Assembly: GCA_944380945.1 (NCBI GenBank)
Contig: CALWJG010000061.1
Span: 1 to 8,830, forward strand
Direction: 5' to 3'
DNA from: an uncultured Agathobaculum sp.
GTDB lineage: Bacteria; Bacillota; Clostridia; Oscillospirales; Butyricicoccaceae
DNA length: 8,830 bases
Below the pieces are notes generated by a model. The model was given only the letters and a program-made list of their open reading frames with translations. It was not told where the DNA came from and searched no databases. The translations under genes and the position numbers were made by a program. Positions 1 through 6,635 of the stretch are shown here, piece by piece (position 1 is the stretch's first letter; every line of letters starts with the position of its first letter).

Positions 1-828
1 AAACAGAATCTCCGCAAACGGCGCCACGAACAGCACGCTGTCAAACCGGTCGAGCACGCCGCCGTGGCCGGGGAAAATATGGCCGTAGTCCTTGATGCCG
101 GTCTGCCGCTTGATGACCGAGAACGACAGGTCGCCGATCTCGCCCAGCACCGCGCCCACGCCGCCCAGCACGAGCGCCGCCCACACGGGCATCTCCAGAT
201 CGAGGAACACGTTCATCAGCAGCGCCGCCAGCAGCACGAGCACCGCGCCGCCGATCACGCCGCCGACCGCGCCCTCGACCGTTTTCTTCGGGCTGACCAC
301 GGGCGCGAGCTTGTGCTTGCCGAAAAACATGCCCGCGAACAGCGCGCAGGTGTCCGCGCCCCAGGCAGCCAGCAGCGGCAGCAGCACGATGAACTGCCCC
401 ACATGCAGACGGCCGCTGCCGATGGGCAGGAAGTCCATCTGGAAGATGCGCACCAGGCTGAGCATCAGATACGGCACGAGCAGGCCGCCGAAAAAGCCCC
501 ATGCGGCCTGCGATACATCCATGCTGTCATGGAATTTGAGCTCGACGGCAAACAGCCCGATCAGCAGTGCAAAGGCCAGCCCCTGCGCCACCGCGGTCAC
601 GCTGACCGGCAGCACGGTGAAATGCCCGACCGCAAGCCCCAGCGAGGCCAGCATGGCGAACAGCAGCGCCAGCCGGTTGTGCACCAGCCGTGTCGCACCG
701 AGCACCTCATAGGTCGCCAGCACGCACAGCGCCGCCACCGCAAGCTCGAGCACCAGCGCCGGGAACACATACAGCGCAAGCAGCACGAACACAAAGCCGA
801 CCACGCCGAACAATACTCTTGCTTTCAT
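1..828 (-). CDS. cdsA: Phosphatidate cytidylyltransferase (CDP-diglyceride synthase), 3' end cut by window edge
   Basis: The enzyme makes CDP-diacylglycerol from CTP and phosphatidic acid in the membrane, the branch point for phospholipid synthesis. Reading from ATG at 828, 276 codons stay open to the left edge with no stop. The family usually ends near 265-285 residues, so only a short tail should be missing. The protein is strongly hydrophobic, with several membrane spans over residues 5-130 and again at 143-170, 185-208 and 214-232. The CdsA signature is present at residues 237-263: S237, K240-R241, K246-D247, H255-G-G, D260-R and D263. An upstream conserved segment has D159 and the run SPKKTVEG (179-186). 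The start lies 23 bases after the uppS stop, with a GGGGTG-type ribosome binding site, so it is probably co-transcribed with uppS. Identification is firm; only the C-terminus is unseen. Confidence 0.96.
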   Translation of the reverse strand, partial: MKARVLFGVVGFVFVLLALYVFPALVLELAVAALCVLATYEVLGATRLVHNRLALLFAMLASLGLAVGHFTVLPVSVTAVAQGLAFALLIGLFAVELKFHDSMDVSQAAWGFFGGLLVPYLMLSLVRIFQMDFLPIGSGRLHVGQFIVLLPLLAAWGADTCALFAGMFFGKHKLAPVVSPKKTVEGAVGGVIGGAVLVLLAALLMNVFLDLEMPVWAALVLGGVGAVLGEIGDLSFSVIKRQTGIKDYGHIFPGHGGVLDRFDSVLFVAPFAEILF

Positions 829-851
829 ATCTTACACCCCGATCTGCCGGA

Positions 852-1607
852 TCATACCCCGCCGAAGCGGCGGCTTCTTTTGTTGTATGCGTCGATGGCC
901 GCGTCCATGTCCGCGGTTTTGAAATCCGGCCATAAAACATCTGTGAAATAATATTCCGCATACGCCGACTGCCACAGCAGGAAGTTGGACGTGCGGATCT
1001 CGCCCGACGGGCGGATGATCAGGTCCGGGTCGGGCATGTGTGCGGTATACAGGTGCGCGGCGACCGTGTCCTCGGTGATGTCCGCCGGGTCGAGCGCGCC
1101 GTCTTTGACCTCCTGCGCGATCGCGCGGACCGCATTTTTGATCTCGTCCCGCCCGCCGTAATTGATGCACAGCGAAGCGGTCGCGGCGTCCGGTCCGAGC
1201 CGGTCGGCGATCTCGTCCACCTCGCGGATCTGCGCGCGGATGTCCGCGGGCAGGGGCGACAGGTCGCCCAGCACGCGCACCGCCACGCCGCGCTGGAACA
1301 TGGTCTCCGCCGCCTCCTTCAGGTAGGTGCGGAACAGGTTCATCAGCGCGTCCACTTCCTCCTGCGGCCGCTTCCAGTTCTCGGTGGAAAAGGCGTAGAC
1401 CGTGAAATACTGCACGCCGATGTCCTTGCAGTAGGTGGCGATGGTGCGGAAGGTCTCCGCGCCCACCTTGTGCCCCGCCTGCCGCGGCAGGCCGCGCTTT
1501 TTCGCCCAGCGGCCGTTGCCGTCCATGATCACCGCGATATGCCGCGGCACCGGCCGGTCCTCCGCCGGGATCGGCGTTTTTTTCTTCTTTCTTGTGAACA
1601 GACCCAA
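852..1607 (-). CDS. uppS: Isoprenyl transferase / undecaprenyl diphosphate synthase
   Basis: This cis-prenyltransferase condenses isopentenyl diphosphate onto farnesyl diphosphate to give undecaprenyl diphosphate, the lipid carrier for cell-wall sugars. Family motifs are clear: HIAVIMDGNGRWAKKRG with catalytic D29 near residues 23-39, FSTENWKRP, the IIRPSGE block, and SNFLLWQ followed by AEYYF near the C-terminus. Three starts are possible. The longest (ATG at 1754) reads through a hairpin array and adds 49 residues with no resemblance to the family. ATG at 1622 has a 9-bp hairpin (1628-1649) right where a ribosome binding site should be. TTG at 1607 has GGGGGAAG (1620-1613) five bases upstream and gives a 251-residue protein beginning MGLFTRKKKK, a normal family length. 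I favour TTG 1607, with ATG 1622 as the alternative. cdsA follows after 23 bases. Confidence 0.95.
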   Translation of the reverse strand: MGLFTRKKKKTPIPAEDRPVPRHIAVIMDGNGRWAKKRGLPRQAGHKVGAETFRTIATYCKDIGVQYFTVYAFSTENWKRPQEEVDALMNLFRTYLKEAAETMFQRGVAVRVLGDLSPLPADIRAQIREVDEIADRLGPDAATASLCINYGGRDEIKNAVRAIAQEVKDGALDPADITEDTVAAHLYTAHMPDPDLIIRPSGEIRTSNFLLWQSAYAEYYFTDVLWPDFKTADMDAAIDAYNKRSRRFGGV

Positions 1608-1627
1608 ATCTGCTTCCCCCATGCAAA

Positions 1628-1661
1628 GGGGCGGCGAACCCGCCGCCCCCCAATCTTTTTT
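1628..1661 (+). repeat. Perfect 9-bp GC hairpin with T-run beside the uppS start
   Basis: GGGGCGGCG (1628-1636) and CGCCGCCCC (1641-1649) form a perfect stem with a 4-base loop. On the plus strand it is followed by six T (1656-1661), which looks like an intrinsic terminator, but no plus-strand gene lies upstream. In the minus-strand mRNA the hairpin ends six bases before the ATG at 1622 and would mask that start. It may stop antisense transcription or be the first unit of the neighbouring hairpin array. Confidence 0.6.
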
Positions 1662-1699
1662 ACTGTAACGGGAACTATTGTTTCTCCGTCCGCTGGCGA

Positions 1700-1896
1700 A
1701 TCGCGCCTGCGGCGCGATCATCCAATCCGGAAACGGCCGCGCCGTTTCCATCAAAACACCCAGCTTCGCCGGGTGTTTTGATACCCCGACTCAGCGCCCT
1801 TGGGGCGCGCCATTCGGGTATCGAAAAGAGGTTTCCCCGGAACCTCTTTTCGTATATAGGGGGCTTTTGAAGCCCCCTATAAAAGCGCGAGCTTTT
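1700..1896. repeat. Array of seven contiguous perfect inverted repeats between frr and uppS
   Basis: Nearly every base of this stretch belongs to a stem-loop. The units are: 1700-1718 (8-bp stem, loop TGC); 1729-1749 (9 bp, loop CGC); 1750-1782 (12 bp, 9-base loop); 1780-1822 (7-bp outer stem enclosing a 6-bp inner hairpin GCGCCC-TTG-GGGCGC at 1794-1808); 1822-1852 (12 bp, 7-base loop); 1855-1881 (12 bp, loop TTG); 1881-1896 (6 bp, loop GCGA, ending at the frr stop). Adjacent units touch or share end bases. No unit matches another in stem sequence, so this is not a simple tandem repeat. I see no coding capacity and no convincing minus-strand promoter. The last unit on the minus strand (AAAAGC/GCTTTT) could be a weak terminator after frr. 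Confidence 0.85.
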
Positions 1897-2451
1897 TTAG
1901 ACTTCCGCCAGCTCCTTGGACTTCTTGGACACCATGCCGTCGATCTCCTTGACGTACTTGTCGGTCATCTTCTGCATCTTGTCCTCGCCGTCGTGCAGCT
2001 CATCCTCGGTCATCTCGCTCTTCTTCTGCGCGGCCTTGAGCTTGTCGATCGCATCGCGGCGGATGTTGCGCAGCGCGACCTTGGCCTCCTCGCCGGTCTT
2101 GGACACGCCCTTGATGAGCTCCTTGCGGCGCTCCTCGGTCAGCGGCGGGAAGTTCAGGCGGATCTGCTTGCCGTCGTTCTGCGGGTTGATGCCGAGGTCG
2201 GACGTCTGGATCGCCTTCTCGATCGCCTTGAGCAGCGAGCCGTCCCACGGCTGGATGGACAGCGAGCGCGGGTCGGGCGTGGAGACTGCCGCCACCTGGT
2301 TGAGCGGGGTCGGCGTGCCGTAGTATTCGACCGTGATCTTGTTGAGCACCGCCGGGTTGGCGCGCCCCGCGCGCACGGCCGCCAGTTCCTTGGCGAGCAC
2401 GTCAAGCGTCTTTTTCATTTTTTCCTCATAAGCGTTCAGCTGAGCCTTCAT
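1897..2451 (-). CDS. frr: Ribosome recycling factor
   Basis: This cytoplasmic factor works with EF-G to split post-termination ribosomes into subunits. The 184-residue length is standard. The sequence matches the family throughout: the N-terminal helix with ELAAVRAGRANPAVL (residues 22-36), the head-domain stretch VEYYGTPTPLNQVA (41-54), the segment RLNFPPLTEERRKEL (98-112), and the charged C-terminal helix. The start codon immediately follows the pyrH stop (TAA then ATG, no intervening base). Its ribosome binding site GAGGAGG lies inside the last pyrH codons, so translation is probably coupled. The pyrH-frr pair is one of the most conserved gene neighbourhoods in bacteria. Downstream lies the hairpin array rather than the close uppS start usual in relatives. 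Confidence 0.98.
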   Translation of the reverse strand: MKAQLNAYEEKMKKTLDVLAKELAAVRAGRANPAVLNKITVEYYGTPTPLNQVAAVSTPDPRSLSIQPWDGSLLKAIEKAIQTSDLGINPQNDGKQIRLNFPPLTEERRKELIKGVSKTGEEAKVALRNIRRDAIDKLKAAQKKSEMTEDELHDGEDKMQKMTDKYVKEIDGMVSKKSKELAEV

Positions 2452-3174
2452 TTATTTTTCCTCCTCTACGATCGTGCCGATCTTCTCACCGTTGATCGCA
2501 CGATGAATATTCTCCGGGTCGGAAAGCGCAAACACCAAAATCGGGATGTGGTTATCCATGGAGAGCGAGGTCGCGGTGGTGTCCATCACGCCCAGGCCCT
2601 GATTGAGCACATCCATGTACGAGAGATGGTCGTACTTCTTCGCGGCCGGATTCTTGGCCGGGTCGGAGTCATACACGCCGTCCACATTCTTGGCCAGCAG
2701 GATGACCTCCGCGCCGATCTCCGCCGCGCGCAGCACGGCCGCCGTATCGGTCGAGAAGAACGGGTTGCCCGTGCCGCAGCCAAAGATGACCACGCGGCCC
2801 TTTTCCAGATGGCGGGTCGCCTTCTGGCGGATGTAGGGCTCGGCGATACGGTTCATCTCGATCGCGGTCTGCACGCGCACCGGCACGCCCCGCTGCTCAA
2901 GCGCGTCCGCCAGCGCGAGCGCGTTGATCGTGGTCGCCAGCATGCCCATATGGTCCGCGCGGGTGCGCTCCATCTTGCCGCCGCCGTCCTTGACGCCGCG
3001 CCAGAAGTTGCCGCCGCCCACGACGACGCCGATCTCGCAGCCCTCTTCATTGCATTTTTTGATCACATCGCACACCGGGCCGATCACGTCAAAGTTCAGG
3101 CCGAAATGCTTGTCGCCGGCGAGCGCTTCGCCGCTGATCTTGATCAGCACGCGCTTATATTTTGGTGTTGCCAT
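2452..3174 (-). CDS. pyrH: Uridylate kinase (UMP kinase)
   Basis: The enzyme phosphorylates UMP to UDP with ATP, feeding RNA, DNA and UDP-sugar synthesis. It belongs to the amino-acid-kinase fold and acts as a hexamer in the cytoplasm. Motifs in this 240-residue protein are KISGEAL (12-18), the glycine-rich GGGNFWRG (53-60), the UMP-binding region around RADHMGMLATTINAL (72-86), GTGNPFFSTDTAA (144-156) and KNVDGVYDSDP (162-172). I chose ATG at 3174 because AAGGAGTG lies about eight bases upstream and the protein then starts MATPKYKRVLIKISGEAL, as in relatives. ATG at 3195 would add seven residues with a poorer ribosome binding site. The gene has its own promoter (3209-3237) and heads the frr-uppS-cdsA block. 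The usual upstream tsf gene is not here; a divergent exporter is. Confidence 0.98.
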   Translation of the reverse strand: MATPKYKRVLIKISGEALAGDKHFGLNFDVIGPVCDVIKKCNEEGCEIGVVVGGGNFWRGVKDGGGKMERTRADHMGMLATTINALALADALEQRGVPVRVQTAIEMNRIAEPYIRQKATRHLEKGRVVIFGCGTGNPFFSTDTAAVLRAAEIGAEVILLAKNVDGVYDSDPAKNPAAKKYDHLSYMDVLNQGLGVMDTTATSLSMDNHIPILVFALSDPENIHRAINGEKIGTIVEEEK

Positions 3175-3208
3175 TTTCCACACTCCTTGCTGCATATTCC
3201 CGTCTTAT

Positions 3209-3237
3209 ATTCTACCCTATCGCGGCTGTTTTTGCAA
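3209..3237 (-). promoter_or_regulatory. SigA-type promoter for pyrH-frr
   Basis: On the minus strand TTGCAA (-35, 3237-3232) is followed by 17 bases and TAGAAT (-10, 3214-3209). Transcription would begin near 3202, giving a leader of about 28 bases that contains the pyrH ribosome binding site. Confidence 0.72.
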
Positions 3238-3312
3238 AGGGTTTTCACGAGATTTCGCCGGAATCTGCCGCACCGCCCGGCCCTGTACACACAAAGTTTA
3301 CAAATGCGGGGC

Positions 3313-3341
3313 TTGACAATCCGTTCCATCGATTGTATTAT
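3313..3341 (+). promoter_or_regulatory. Strong SigA-type promoter for the ABC exporter, with a possible operator
   Basis: TTGACA (3313-3318), a 17-base spacer and TATTAT (3336-3341) make a near-consensus promoter. The predicted start is near 3348, about 35 bases before the ATPase gene. A 7-bp inverted repeat, TGTATTA (3334-3340) and TAATACA (3355-3361), overlaps the -10 and start site, with arm centres 21 bases apart. That would suit a dimeric repressor, but no regulator gene is adjacent. Confidence 0.8.
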
Positions 3342-3382
3342 TGTATCATTCACTTAATACATTCATATAGGAGGCAATCATC

Positions 3383-4147
3383 ATGCTGCTTACGGTGGAG
3401 GGGCTGACCCGGGAATATGTCACGCGCTTCGGCGGGCGCAGGGTGCCCGCGCTGCGCGGCGTCAGCTTCGGTGTAAAGGAGGGCGAATTTGTCGCCGTGA
3501 TGGGCGAGAGCGGCAGCGGCAAGACCACGCTGCTCACCCTGCTGGCCGCGCTCGACCGCCCGACTGACGGCCGCATCCTGCTGAACGGACAGGATATGGC
3601 GGCCATCCCCGGCCGCGCGCTCGCTGCGTTCCGGCGCGACCGGCTGGGCTTTATCTTTCAGGACTGCAACCTGCTGGACACGCTCTCGCTGCGGGAAAAC
3701 ATCGTGTTCCCACTCGTGCTGGCCGGGCGGCCGCGCACGGAGATGGAAGCCCGCCTGCTGCCCCTGACCGGCCGGCTGGGCATCACGCCGCTGCTGGAGA
3801 AATTCCCCTACGAGGTCTCCGGCGGCGAGCGGCAGCGCGCCGCCGCAGCCCGCGCGCTGATCACCGGCCCTGCGCTGCTGCTTGCGGACGAGCCGACCGG
3901 CGCACTCGATTCCGGTTCAGCGGCGCAGCTGCTCGGCATGCTGGACGAGTGCAACGCGGACGGGCAGACCATCGTCATGGTCACGCACAGTCTGGACGCA
4001 GCCAGCCATGCCTCGCGCGTGCTCCTGCTGCGCGACGGGCTGATCGCGGACGAGATCAGCCGCGGCGGCCTGTCCCGCGCAGACTTTTACCCCCGTCTGG
4101 CCGCCCGCATGACCGCGCTGCAGCAAGGGGGTGCGCGCCTTGCGTGA
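3383..4147 (+). CDS. ABC transporter ATP-binding protein, BceA/MacB-like
   Basis: This is the ATPase half of an exporter of the type 7 (MacB/LolD/BceA) superfamily; BceA members act in resistance to peptide antibiotics that target cell-wall lipid intermediates. All nucleotide-binding motifs are intact in 254 residues: Walker A GESGSGKTT (41-49), Q-loop Q93 in IFQDCNLLDTLS, signature VSGGERQR (145-152), Walker B LLLADE (165-170), D-loop ALD (174-176) and H-loop H202. The wording FQDCNLLDTLSLRENIVFPL is characteristic of the BceA branch. The start has AGGAGG eight bases upstream and a near-consensus promoter behind it. The end overlaps the permease gene by a few bases, so the two are translated together. 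No sensor kinase or response regulator accompanies it in the window. Substrate is unknown. Confidence 0.95.
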   Translation: MLLTVEGLTREYVTRFGGRRVPALRGVSFGVKEGEFVAVMGESGSGKTTLLTLLAALDRPTDGRILLNGQDMAAIPGRALAAFRRDRLGFIFQDCNLLDTLSLRENIVFPLVLAGRPRTEMEARLLPLTGRLGITPLLEKFPYEVSGGERQRAAAARALITGPALLLADEPTGALDSGSAAQLLGMLDECNADGQTIVMVTHSLDAASHASRVLLLRDGLIADEISRGGLSRADFYPRLAARMTALQQGGARLA

Positions 4148-5549
4148 CCGTCTGCTTCCCCGTCTCGCCGTGCGTGGGCTGTACGGCAGCCGCCGGCTGT
4201 ATCTGCCATTTGTTCTGGCGACCGGCTTTATGGCGCTGGTATACTTTGTCATCGCATCGTTTGTCTACAACCGCTCGTTCGGACAGACAGTCCCGAACGG
4301 CGGCAACATCCAGCTGCTGATGAGCGTGGGATACTACCTGATGCCGGTCGTGCTGTTGCCCTTTCTCGTGTATATTTACAGCTATCTGCTCAAAAACCGC
4401 AGCCGCGAGCTGGCGCTGTACGCCATTCTCGGGCTGGGGCGGCGGCACATTGCAGTCATCCTGCTGATCGAAAACCTGCTGTGCTTTGCTCTCTGCCTGA
4501 CGCTGGGCATCGGCGCAGGGCTGATCGGCTGTCCGCTCGTGTTCCGCGGCCTGCTGCTGGCGCTCGGCCAGCCGGGCGGGCTGGTCTGGAGCGTGTCCGC
4601 CGGCGCGGTGCTCGCCGTGGTCCGGGTATTTGCGGCGTGCTTTGCCGTGCTGGTCGGCATGGGCGTGTGGCGCGCCGCGCGCACCCAGCCCGCCTCCCTG
4701 CTGCGCGAACAGACGCAGGGCGAAAAGCCGCTGCGCGGCCGCCTGCCCATCGCTTTGGGCGGCGCGGCCTGCCTGCTGGCGGCGTACGCGCTCTCTGCAA
4801 TCAGCCGCGACAGCGCGACGCTGACCAGCTTTATGATCGCACTCGTGCTGGTCATCCTCGGCACCTACGGGGTGTTCACCGGCGTCAGCGCCGAGGTGCT
4901 GCGCTGCCTGCGGCGCAGCCCGCGGTTTTACGCGGACCCGTCGGCATTCGTCGTGGTCTCCGGCCTGCAGTACCGCATGCGCAAAAACGCCGCCGGCTTG
5001 ACCAACATCTGCCTGTTCGGCTGTGCAGCGCTGTTCACACTGTGCTGCTCGCTGTGCGTGCTGTTTGGACAGGACGCGGTCATCGCGCGGGCGGGGCAGG
5101 CGCTGGCCGAGGGCGAGGTCGGACTGAACACCGCCCACGCCACCGCGCAGGAGATCGCGCAGATGTTCACCACGCTCGCCTTTCTCGGCGTGTTTTTCGT
5201 GCTGGTGTTCCTCGCCTGCACCGCGCTGGTGCTGTATTATCGCCAGCTCGCTGAGGGACAGGAGGACGCAGGCCGGTTCCGCATCCTGCGCGCGGTCGGC
5301 CTGTCGGACGAGCTCACCGCGCGCACCGCGCGGCAGCAGCTGCGCGTGGTGTTTCTGCTGCCGCTCGCGGGCACGCTGCTGCATATCGCGTTCGCCTCGC
5401 CGTTTCTGGCGGCCTTCATGGGCATCATCTCGATCGACACGCCGCTCGTACTGTTCGGCAGCATCGCGCTGGCCATGGCTACGTTCAGCGTGTTTTACCT
5501 GCTCTGCTATCAGGTGACCGTGCGCGCCTATCTGCGGTCGATCGCATAA
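4140..5549 (+). CDS. FtsX/BceB-like ABC transporter permease, short form without large extracellular domain
   Basis: Membrane partner of the preceding ATPase. I count ten likely helices: about 21-43, 60-84, 103-130, 150-176, 202-222, 229-250, 286-309, 342-366, 402-428 and 435-458. Two FtsX-type coupling segments are visible, SRELALYAILGLGRRHI (88-104) and EDAGRFRILRAVGLSDE (375-391). The layout follows BceB, but BceB proteins are about 650 residues with roughly 200 residues outside the cell between helices 7 and 8; here that loop is only about 32 residues (310-341). The reading frame is clean, so this looks like a true short form, not a broken gene. The start is TTG 4140 (AAGGGGG eight bases upstream; protein of 469 residues) or GTG 4131, which adds three residues but abuts that same G-run. 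A terminator follows directly. Confidence 0.9.
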   Translation: MRDRLLPRLAVRGLYGSRRLYLPFVLATGFMALVYFVIASFVYNRSFGQTVPNGGNIQLLMSVGYYLMPVVLLPFLVYIYSYLLKNRSRELALYAILGLGRRHIAVILLIENLLCFALCLTLGIGAGLIGCPLVFRGLLLALGQPGGLVWSVSAGAVLAVVRVFAACFAVLVGMGVWRAARTQPASLLREQTQGEKPLRGRLPIALGGAACLLAAYALSAISRDSATLTSFMIALVLVILGTYGVFTGVSAEVLRCLRRSPRFYADPSAFVVVSGLQYRMRKNAAGLTNICLFGCAALFTLCCSLCVLFGQDAVIARAGQALAEGEVGLNTAHATAQEIAQMFTTLAFLGVFFVLVFLACTALVLYYRQLAEGQEDAGRFRILRAVGLSDELTARTARQQLRVVFLLPLAGTLLHIAFASPFLAAFMGIISIDTPLVLFGSIALAMATFSVFYLLCYQVTVRAYLRSIA

Positions 5550-5582
5550 AAAAATCCCGTTCCTCGCGGAACGGGATTTTTT
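5549..5582. terminator. Bidirectional intrinsic terminator
   Basis: ATCCCGTTCC (5554-5563) pairs with GGAACGGGAT (5568-5577) around a TCGC loop, flanked by an A-run on the left and a T-run on the right. It begins at the permease stop codon and lies 18 bases beyond the iolE stop on the other strand. It can therefore end both convergent transcripts. Confidence 0.93.
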
Positions 5583-5600
5583 ATCAGCCTGTCACAGGTC

Positions 5601-6533
5601 TTACTTGAGAACGACCTCGCCGCCCAGACCGGTGTGCGCGGTGATGTACTCGCGGCCCATCTTGGCGTACTCGAACGGATTGGCCTTCGCCGGATCCTGC
5701 TCGGCCTCGACCATGATCCAGCCGGTGTAGCCGGCCTTGTCCAGCAGGTCGAATACCTTGTCGAACTCTACGCAGCCGTCCGGATCGCCCGGTACGGTGA
5801 ACGCGCCCGCGCGGACAGCGTCCAGGAAGGACCAGTGCTCAGCGCGCGCCTTCTCGACCAGCGGCATACGCATGTTCTTCAGATGAACATGGCCGACGCG
5901 GTCAGCGAACTTCTCGAGCATCTTGACCGGATCCTCGCCCGCGAAGGTGAAGTGGCCGGTGTCGAAGCACAGGAAGACGTACTTGGGATCGGTGTTCTCC
6001 ATCAGACGGGTGGTCTCTTCCACGGTCTGGCAGACCGTGCCCATGTGATGATGGAAGCAGGTGCGGATGCCGTACTTCTCCATGGACAGCTTGCCCAGCT
6101 TGTTCAGGCCGTCGGTGAAGCGGGCCCACTCCTCATCGGTCAGCACGCGCTTGTTCTCCATATCGAGAACCGGGGTGTCGAGCTGGCCCTGAATGGAGCC
6201 GGACTGCTCGGAAACGTTGATCGCAGTAGCGCCGACGTAGGACAGGTAGTCCAGTTCCTTGATGAACTCGGCCTCTACCTCTTCGTACGGCTTGTCAACC
6301 AGGAAAGAGGAGAACCACTTGGACGCGATCGTCATGTTGCGCACGTCGAGCATGTGCTTGAGGACTTCCTTATCCTCCGGGTACTTGTGGCCGACTTCGC
6401 AGCCGTCAAAGCCCGCGAGCTTCATCTCAGAGATGCACTGCTGGAACGTGTTTTCGTCGCCCAGGTCCCACATATCGTCGTTGGACCAGCCGATCGGGCA
6501 GATGCCGAGTCTTACTTTCTTCGGATCTAACAT
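5601..6533 (-). CDS. iolE: IolE-like inosose dehydratase, sugar phosphate isomerase/epimerase fold
   Basis: The IolE family removes water from 2-keto-myo-inositol (scyllo-inosose) to give a trihydroxycyclohexane-dione in myo-inositol breakdown, using a divalent metal in a TIM barrel. This 310-residue protein shows the family pattern: GICPIGWSNDDMWDLG (10-25), GFDGCEVGHKYP (41-52), E109 in VSEQSGSIQG, HHHMGT (161-166), FDTGH (190-194), HVHLKN (215-220) and VEAEQDPAKANP (275-286). The start at 6533 has GGAGGG seven bases upstream; the longer ATG at 6629 would place 32 extra residues across the promoter -10 and is rejected. No iolB, iolC, iolD or iolG gene is nearby, so it may serve inositol use encoded elsewhere or act on another keto-polyol. 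It has its own promoter with repeated boxes upstream. Family is firm, exact substrate less so. Confidence 0.88.
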   Translation of the reverse strand: MLDPKKVRLGICPIGWSNDDMWDLGDENTFQQCISEMKLAGFDGCEVGHKYPEDKEVLKHMLDVRNMTIASKWFSSFLVDKPYEEVEAEFIKELDYLSYVGATAINVSEQSGSIQGQLDTPVLDMENKRVLTDEEWARFTDGLNKLGKLSMEKYGIRTCFHHHMGTVCQTVEETTRLMENTDPKYVFLCFDTGHFTFAGEDPVKMLEKFADRVGHVHLKNMRMPLVEKARAEHWSFLDAVRAGAFTVPGDPDGCVEFDKVFDLLDKAGYTGWIMVEAEQDPAKANPFEYAKMGREYITAHTGLGGEVVLK

Positions 6534-6567
6534 GTTATTCCCTCCATTATCTTCTCTCATGTTTTGA

Positions 6568-6581
6568 TGCGCTTGCGCGCA
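6568..6581 (-). other. Small hairpin in the iolE leader
   Basis: In the minus-strand mRNA, TGCGC and GCGCA form a 5-bp stem around a GCAA tetraloop (GNRA type) inside the roughly 60-base leader. It lies upstream of the ribosome binding site and does not cover it. It may only stabilise the message; it is too small to call a riboswitch. Confidence 0.35.
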
Positions 6582-6600
6582 CCCATAAGCTGTTACCCTT

Positions 6601-6629
6601 ATTGTACCCAACTGTTCCCAAAAAGTCAA
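6601..6629 (-). promoter_or_regulatory. SigA-type promoter for iolE
   Basis: TTGACT (-35, 6629-6624), a 17-base spacer and TACAAT (-10, 6606-6601) on the minus strand. The start would be near 6595, leaving a leader of about 60 bases. Confidence 0.82.
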
Positions 6630-6635
6630 ACGGAT

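Noticed and set aside
64..951. Long plus-strand open frame opposite cdsA, rich in His, Arg and Gln
   Set aside because: It mirrors the well-supported cdsA gene, has the composition typical of an antisense shadow in high-GC DNA, and has no recognisable motif.
1628..1661. Intrinsic terminator for a plus-strand gene
   Set aside because: The form fits, but no plus-strand gene ends here; kept as a repeat unit instead.
1608..1754. Longer N-terminus for UppS from ATG 1754
   Set aside because: The added residues translate hairpin sequence and do not resemble the family; a better ribosome binding site exists at 1613-1620.
1700..1896. CRISPR array or tRNA cluster
   Set aside because: The units do not share a repeat sequence or regular spacers, and none folds into a cloverleaf with CCA-end or anticodon features.
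1678..3357. A 559-codon plus-strand open frame covering frr and pyrH
   Set aside because: It is antisense to two certain genes and runs through the hairpin array; no ribosome binding site or family resemblance.
4056..5384. A 442-codon minus-strand open frame opposite the exporter
   Set aside because: Shadow of the permease frame, with Gln/His/Arg-rich composition and no promoter or ribosome binding site.
3383..5582. Recently acquired genomic island or mobile resistance unit
   Set aside because: Base composition matches neighbours and there are no integrase, transposase or flanking repeats.
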